Source: Pleodorina starrii (lineage: Eukaryota > Chlorophyta > Chlorophyceae > Chlamydomonadales > Volvocaceae). From it: a stretch of 64,000 bases of DNA. Shown here piece after piece: positions 58,601-64,000 of the stretch (its first letter is position 1; every line of letters starts with the position of its first letter). Both the position numbers and the translations under genes were made by a program. A model generated the notes under the pieces. The model saw nothing but the letters and a program-made list of their open reading frames with translations, made no database searches and was not told where the DNA came from. The stretch spans positions 1,384,001 to 1,448,000 of the forward strand of contig BRXU01000022.1 of assembly GCA_030267565.1 (NCBI GenBank), read 5' to 3'.

Positions 58601-61600
58601 TCAGGCGACGGCGGTGCCGGGCTTGGTGGCTCAGGCGACGGCGGCGCCGGGCTTGGTGGCTCAGGTGATGGCGGTGCCGGGCTTGGTGGCTCAGGCGACG
58701 GCGGTGCCGGGCTTGGTGGCTCAGGTGATGGCGGCGCCGGGCTTGGTGGCTCAGGTGATGGTGGCGCCGGGCTTGGTGGCTCAGGTGATGGCGGCGCCGT
58801 GCGTGGTGGCTCAGGCGACGGCGGCACCGGGCTTGGTGGCTCAGGCGACGGCGGCGCCGGGCTTGGTGGCTCAGGCGACGGCGGTGCCGGGCTTGGTGGC
58901 TCAGGTGATGGCGGCGCCGGGCTTGGTGGCTCAGGCGACGGCGGTGCCGGGCTTGGTGACACAGGTGATGGCGGTGCCGGGCTTGGTGGCTCAGATGACG
59001 GCGATGCCGGGCTTGGTGGCTCAGGCGACGGCGGCGCCGGGCTTGGTGGCTCAGGCGACGGCGGCGCCGGGCTTGGTGGCTCAAGTGATGGCGGTGCCGG
59101 GCTTGGTGGCTCAGGCGACGGCGGTGCCGGGCTTGGTGGCTCAGGTGATGGCGGCGCCGGGCTTGGTGGCTCAGGTGATGGCGGCGCCGGGCTTGGTGGC
59201 TCAGGTGATGGCGGCGCCGTGCTTGGTGGCTCAGGCGACGGCGGCACCGGGCTTGGTGGCTCAGGCGACGGCGGCGCCGGGCTTGGTGGCTCAGGCGACG
59301 GCGGTGCCGGGCTTGGTGGCTCAGGTGATGGCGGCGCCGGGCTTGGTGGCTCAGGCGACGGCGGTGCCGGGCTTGGTGACACAGGTGATGGCGGTGCCGG
59401 GCTTGGTGGCTCAGGTGATGGCGGCGCGGAGCTTGGTGGCTCAGGTGATGGCGGCGCCGGGCTTGGTGGCTCAGGCGACGGCGGTGCCGGGCTTGGTGGC
59501 TCAGGTGATGGCGGCTCCGGGCTTGGTGGCTCAGGTGATGGCGGTGACGGGCTTGGTGGCTCAGGTGATGGCGGCTCCGGGCTTGGTGGCTCAGGTGATG
59601 GCGGTGCCGGGCTTGGTGGCTCAGGCGACGGCGGTGCCGGGCTTGGTGGCTCAGGTGATGGCGGCGCCGGGCTTGGTGGCTCAGGCGACGGCGGTGCCGG
59701 GCTTGGTGGCTCAGGTGATGGCGGTGCCGGGCTTAATGGCTCAGGCGACGGCGGTGCCGGGCTTGGTGGCTCAGGTGATGGCGGTGCCGGGCTTAGTGGC
59801 TCAGGTGATGGCGGTGCCGGGCTTGTTGGCTCAGGTGATGGTGGTGCCGGGCTTGGTGGCTCAGGCGACGGCAGTGCCGGGCTTGGTGGCTCAGGTGATG
59901 GCTGCGCCGGGCTTGGTGGCTCAGGTGATGGTGGTGCCGGGCTTAATGGCTCAGGCGACGGCGGTGCCGGGCTTGGTGGCTCAGGCGACGGCGGCGCCGG
60001 GCTTGGTGGCTCAGGCGACGGCGGTGCCGGGCTTGGTGGCTCAGGTGATGGCGGTGCCGGGCTTGGTGGCTTAGGTGATGGCGGCGCCGGGCTTGGTGGC
60101 TCAGGTGATGGCGGTGCCGGGCTTGGTGGCTCAGGTGATGGCGGCGCCGGGCTTGGTGGCTCAGGTGATGGCGGTGCCGGGCTTGGTGGCTCAGGTGATG
60201 GCGGTGCCGGGCTTGGTGGCTCAGGCGACGGCGGTGCCGGGCTTGGTGGCTCAGGTGATGGCTGCGCCGGGCTTGGTGGCTCAGGTGATGGTGGTGCCGG
60301 GCTTGGTGGCTCAGGTGATGGCGGCGCCGGGCTTGGTGGCTCAGGCGACGGCGGCGCCGGGCTTGGTGGCTCAGGCGACGGCGGTGCCGGGCTTGGTGGC
60401 TCAGGTGATGGCGGTGCCGGGCTTGGTGGCTCAGGTGATGGCGGCGCCGGGCTTGGTGGCTCAGGTGATGGCGGTGCCGGGCTTGGTAGCTCAGGTGATG
60501 GCGGTGCCGTGCTTGGTGGCTCAGGTGATGGCTGCGCCGGGCTTGGTGGCTCAGGTGATGGTGGTGCCGGGCTTGGTGGCTCAGTTAATGGCGGCGCCGG
60601 GCTTGGTGGCTCAGGCGACGGCGGCACCGGGCTTGGTGGCTCAGGCGACGGCGGCGCCGGGCTTGGTGGCTCAGGCGACGGCGGTGCCGGGCTTGGTGGC
60701 TCAGGTGATGGCGGCGCCGGGCTTGGTGGCTCAGGCGACGGCGGTGCCGGGCTTGGTGACACAGGTGATGGCGGTGCCGGGCTTGGTGGCTCAGATGACG
60801 GCGATGCCGGGCTTGGTGGCTCAGGCGACGGCGGCGCCGGGCTTGGTGGCTCAGGCGACGGCGGCGCCGGGCTTGGTGGCTCAGGTGATGGCGGTGCCGG
60901 GCTTGGTGGCTCAGGCGACGGCGGTGCCGGGCTTGGTGGCTCAGGTGATGGCGGCGCCGGGCTTGGTGGCTCAGGTGATGGCGGCGCCGGGCTTGGTGGC
61001 TCAGGTGATGGCGGCGCCGTGCTTGGTGGCTCAGGCGACGGCGGCACCGGGCTTGGTGGCTCAGGCGACGGCGGTGCCGGGCTTGGTGGCTCAGGCGACG
61101 GCGGCGCCGGGCTTGGTGGCTCAGGTGATGGCGGTGCCGGGCTTGGTGGCTCAGGCGACGGCGGTGCCGGGCTTGGTGGCTCAGGTGATGGCGGCACCGG
61201 GCTTGGTGGCTCAGGTGATGGCGGCGCCGGGCTTGGTGGCTCAGGTGATGGCGGCGCCGTGCGTGGTGGCTCAGGCGACGGCGGCACCGGGCTTGGTGGC
61301 TCAGGCGACGGCGGCGCCGGGCTTGGTGGCTCAGGCGACGGCGGTGCCGGGCTTGGTGGCTCAGGTGATGGCGGCGCCGGGCTTGGTGGCTCAGGCGACG
61401 GCGGTGCCGGGCTTGGTGACACAGGTGATGGCGGTGCCGGGCTTGGTGGCTCAGATGACGGCGATGCCGGGCTTGGTGGCTCAGGCGACGGCGGCGCCGG
61501 GCTTGGTGGCTCAGGCGACGGCGGCGCCGGGCTTGGTGGCTCAAGTGATGGCGGTGCCGGGCTTGGTGGCTCAGGCGACGGCGGTGCCGGGCTTGGTGGC

Positions 61601-64000
61601 TCAGGTGATGGCGGCGCCGGGCTTGGTGGCTCAGGTGATGGCGGCGCCGGGCTTGGTGGCTCAGGTGATGGCGGCGCCGTGCTTGGTGGCTCAGGCGACG
61701 GCGGCACCGGGCTTGGTGGCTCAGGCGACGGCGGCGCCGGGCTTGGTGGCTCAGGCGACGGCGGTGCCGGGCTTGGTGGCTCAGGTGATGGCGGCGCCGG
61801 GCTTGGTGGCTCAGGCGACGGCGGTGCCGGGCTTGGTGACACAGGTGATGGCGGTGCCGGGCTTGGTGGCTCAGGTGATGGCGGCGCCGAGCTTGGTGGC
61901 TCAGTTGATGGCGGTGCCGGGCTTGGTGGCTCAGGCGACGGCGGTGTCGGGCTTGGTGGCTCAGGTGATGGCGGCTCCGGGCTTGGTGGCTCAGGTGATG
62001 GCGGTGACGGGCTTGGTGGCTCAGGTGATGGCGGCTCCGGGCTTGGTGGCTCAGGTGATGGCGGTGCCGGGCTTGGTGGCTCAGTCGACGGCGGTGCCGG
62101 GCTTGGTGGCTCAGGTGATGGCGGCGCCGGGCTTGGTGGCTCAGGCGACGGCGGTGCCGGGCTTGGTGGCTCAGGTGATGGCGGTGCCGGGCTTAATGGC
62201 TCAGGCGACGGCGGTGCCGGGCTTGGTGGCTCAGGTGATGGCGGTGCCGGGCTTAGTGGCTCAGGTGATGGCGGTGCCGGGCTTGTTGGCTCAGGTGATG
62301 GTGGTGCCGGGCTTGGTGGCTCAGGCGACGGCAGTGCCGGGCTTGGTGGCTCAGGTGATGGCTGCGCCGGGCTTGGTGGCTCAGGTGATGGTGGTGCCGG
62401 GCTTGGTGGCTCAGGCGACGGCGGTGCCGGGCTTGGTGGCTCAGGCGACGGCGGCGCCGGGCTTGGTGGCTCAGGCGACGGCGGTGCCGGGCTTGGTGGC
62501 TCAGGTGATGGCGGTGCCGGGCTTGGTGGCTCAGGTGATGGCGGCGCCGGGCTTGGTGGCTCAGGTGATGGCGGTGCCGGGCTTGGTGGCTCAGGTGATG
62601 GCGGCGCCGGGCTTGGTGGCTCAGGTGATGGCGGTGCCGGGCTTGGTGGCTCAGGTGATGGCGGTGCCGGGCTTGGTGGCTCAGGCGACGGCAGTGCCGG
62701 GCTTGGTGGCTCAGGTGATGGCTGCGCCGGGCTTGGTGGCTCAGGTGATGGTGGTGCCGGGCTTGGTGGCTCAGTTAATGGCGGCGCCGGGCTTGGTGGC
62801 TCAGGCGACGGCGGCGCCGGGCTTGGTGGCTCAGGCGACGGCGGTGCCGGGCTTGGTGGCTCAGGTGATGGCGGTGCCGGGCTTGGTGGCTCAGGTGATG
62901 GCGGCGCCGGGCTTGGTGGCTCAGGTGATGGCGGTGCCGGGCTTGGTGGCTCAGGTGATGGCGGTGCCGGGCTTGGTGGCTCAGGCGACGGCGGTGCCGG
63001 GCTTGGTGGCTCAGGCGACGGCGGTGCCAGGTTTGATGGCTCAGGTGATGGTGGTGCCGGGCTTGGTGGCTCAGGTGACGGCGGTGCTGGGCTTGGTGGC
63101 TCAGGTGATGGCGGTGCCGGGCTTGGTGGCTCAGGTGATGGCGGTGCCGGGCTTGGTGGCTCAGGTGATGGCGGTGCCGGGCTTGGTGGCTCAGGTGATG
63201 GCGGTGCCGGGCTTGGTGGCTCAGGTGATGGCGGCGCCGGGCTTGGTGGCTCGGGTGACGGCGGCGCCGGGCTTGGTGGCTCAGGTGATGGCGGTGCCGG
63301 GCTTGGTGGCTCATTCGACGGCGGTGCCGGCCTTGGTGGCTTAGGTGACGGCGGTGCCGGGCTTGGTGGCTCAGGTGATGGCGGTGCCGGGCTTGGTGGC
63401 TCAGGCGACGGCGGTGCCGGGCTTGGTGGCTCAGGTGATGGCGGCGCCGGGCTTGGTGGCTCAGGTGAAGGCGTGGCCAGGCTTGATGGCTCAGGTGATG
63501 GCGGCGCCGGGCTTGGTGGCTCAGGTGATGGCGGCACTGGGCTTGGTGGCTCAGGTGATGGCGGTGCCGGGCTTGGTGGCTCAGGCGACGGCGGTGCCAG
63601 GCTTGATGGCTCAGGTGATGGCGGCGCCGGGCTTGGTGGCTCAGGTGATGGCGGCACTGGGCTTGGTGGCTCAGTTAATGGCGGCGCCGGGCTTGGTGGC
63701 TCAGGCGACGGCGGCGCCGGGCTTGGTGGCTCAGGCGACGGCGGTGCCGGGCTTGGTGGCTCAGGTGATGGCGGTGCCGGGCTTGGTGGCTCAGGTGATG
63801 GCGGTGCCGGGCTTGGTGACACAGGTGATGGCGGTGCCGGGCTTGGTGGCTCAGGCGACGGCGGTGCCGAGCTTGGTGGCTCAGGTGATGGCGGTTCCGG
63901 GCTTGGTGGCTCAGGTGATGGCGGTGCCGGGCTTGGTGGCTCAGGTGATGGCGGCACTGGGCTTGGTGGCTCAGGTGATGGCGGTGCCGGGCTTGGTGGC
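41944..64000 (-). CDS. Giant membrane-anchored Ser/Pro-rich cell-wall-type protein (5' end beyond window, frameshift at 51971)
   Basis: Exons in transcript order: beyond 64000 to 51420, 51321-51039, 50927-50832, 50643-49700, 49605-49323, 49205-49110, 48734-48301, 47788-47502, 47122-46608, 46229-46093, 45882-45790, 45319-44971, 44650-44418, 44218-43937 and 43602-41944 (stop TAA). The last 14 exons total 5,691 nt, an exact 1,897 codons. Order of parts: [10 protein letters not shown] shaft (at least 4,000 residues); two Cys-rich modules joined by a second Pro-rich linker; a third, partial module; an Asn-glycosylation-rich ectodomain with helical segments; a transmembrane helix ([20 protein letters not shown]); and a long tail. 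This is the plan of a volvocine hydroxyproline-rich glycoprotein anchored in the plasma membrane, with pherophorin- or agglutinin-like logic. I cannot place it in a named family. As sequenced, the extra base near 51971 stops translation at 51940. Confidence 0.8.
44896..44931. repeat. (CTC)12 microsatellite (intronic)
   Basis: A perfect trinucleotide run in the intron 44970-44651 of the giant gene. Confidence 0.9.
47880..48010 (-). other. Possible alternative exon in the giant gene
   Basis: Inside intron 48300-47789 a frame reads [18 protein letters not shown] and then a Thr/Pro-rich stretch ending before a GT. Its upstream junction is out of phase with the exon ending at 48301, whereas direct joining 48301 to 47788 is in phase. 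I therefore leave it out of the model. Confidence 0.25.
49110..49790 (-). repeat. Cys-rich module, copy 2
   Basis: Covers the end of exon 50643-49700 ([18 protein letters not shown]), exon 49605-49323 ([20 protein letters not shown] onward, many Cys) and exon 49205-49110 ([19 protein letters not shown]). It is nearly identical to the module at 50832-51490, including introns: the exons are 283 and 96 bp in both, and intron words such as GGTTAACGGTTTCATAACAG are shared. It looks like a recent duplication or gene conversion. Confidence 0.9.
49780..50355 (-). repeat. 60-bp Pro-rich linker array
   Basis: Nine to ten units of 60 bp encode Pro-rich decapeptide pairs with [10 protein letters not shown] at the core. 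It differs from the main shaft by Lys instead of Glu and by Thr-Pro. It joins the two Cys-rich modules within exon 50643-49700. Confidence 0.9.
50832..51490 (-). repeat. Cys-rich module, copy 1
   Basis: The first module after the shaft: the end of the shaft exon ([18 protein letters not shown]), exon 51321-51039 and exon 50927-50832, followed by the [16 protein letters not shown] segment that opens exon 50643-49700. That last segment also opens exon 48734-48301. The many Cys residues and N-x-S/T sites mark it as extracellular. The motif [14 protein letters not shown] is distinctive, but I cannot name the domain with certainty. Confidence 0.85.
51690..64000 (-). repeat. 30-bp coding satellite, about 410 units of [10 protein letters not shown]
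   Basis: On the minus strand every unit encodes [10 protein letters not shown] or a close variant (A to V, T, L, E or M; occasional [17 protein letters not shown] and PLTEPPSP). The unit length is exactly 30 bp throughout. From 51972 to 64000 the phase never changes, so about 401 consecutive units contain no indel other than whole units. Two synonymous subtypes alternate: CCATCACCT and CCGTCGCCT for Pro-Ser-Pro. The array continues past the window edge. SP/PP-rich decapeptides of this sort are prolyl-hydroxylated and O-glycosylated in volvocine walls and form polyproline-II rods. Confidence 0.97.
51968..51975 (-). other. Single-base insertion that breaks the reading frame
   Basis: The plus strand reads GGCTCTAGGCG where every neighbouring unit reads GGCTCAGGCG or GGCTCAGGTG. 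The extra T shifts the frame, so the shaft frame ends at 51940 after [11 protein letters not shown]. The frame before 51420 that leads into the Cys-rich module begins on the other side of the insertion. Confidence 0.9.

Noticed and set aside
51246..63314. Minus-strand frames reading [10 protein letters not shown] repeats
   Set aside because: These are an alternative frame of the same array. The composition is unlike any expected protein, and only a short stretch after the frameshift belongs to the real frame.
51993..63344. Very long plus-strand open frames (up to 1,769 codons) reading [10 protein letters not shown] repeats
   Set aside because: They are the complement of the 30-bp coding satellite. 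A 30-bp unit without stops keeps several frames open automatically. The minus-strand [10 protein letters not shown] frame is the longest and joins real exons.
51690..64000. CRISPR-like periodicity (30-bp unit)
   Set aside because: There are no spacers: units are directly adjacent and coding, and the genome is eukaryotic.

Overview
The window is nuclear DNA of a volvocine green alga, Chlamydomonas-like. This rests on very high GC, many short GT-AG introns, Ala/Gln/Gly-rich proteins, TGTAA-type poly(A) signals and a huge Ser/Pro (hydroxyproline-rich glycoprotein type) cell-wall gene. I worked the gene models out by hand from splice signals and reading-frame phase. Unless noted, every intron given has GT-AG ends and joins two exons in compatible phase. 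Species and expression cannot be read from the sequence.

Layout: (1) 1-5795, minus: 3' part missing, TPR protein with a bipartite transit peptide that suggests the thylakoid lumen. (2) 6541-10452, plus: Gln/Met-rich protein with one RRM and an RG-rich tail. (3) 12010-19248, minus: 16-exon HEAT-like protein, weakly similar to the N-terminal part of the ribosome-biogenesis factor UTP20. (4) 19545-22765, plus: ORAI-type calcium channel, divergent from (3) across only 296 bp. (5) 24049-27685, plus: GATA zinc-finger protein. (6) 27686-32957: about 5.3 kb with no gene I can support. (7) 32958-37880, plus: plastid-type HAD phosphatase fused to a methyltransferase-like Rossmann domain. (8) 37881-41943: intergenic. 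(9) 41944 to beyond 64000, minus: giant modular cell-surface protein.

The giant gene dominates the window. Its shaft is an uninterrupted array of about 410 copies of a 30-bp unit encoding [10 protein letters not shown], running off the window edge. It is followed by two copies of a Cys-rich extracellular module, a conserved ectodomain, one transmembrane helix and a roughly 480-residue cytoplasmic tail carrying repeated basic-Ser/Thr motifs. The array is built from nested higher-order duplications (660, 1530, 1590 and 2460 bp). A single extra base near 51971 puts the shaft out of frame with everything downstream. This is either an assembly error or a truncating allele.

The genes do not form an operon-like unit. 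The strongest points for follow-up are the giant PPII-rod membrane protein, its frameshift and higher-order structure, the HAD-methyltransferase fusion, and the algal ORAI channel with its pore glutamate conserved.
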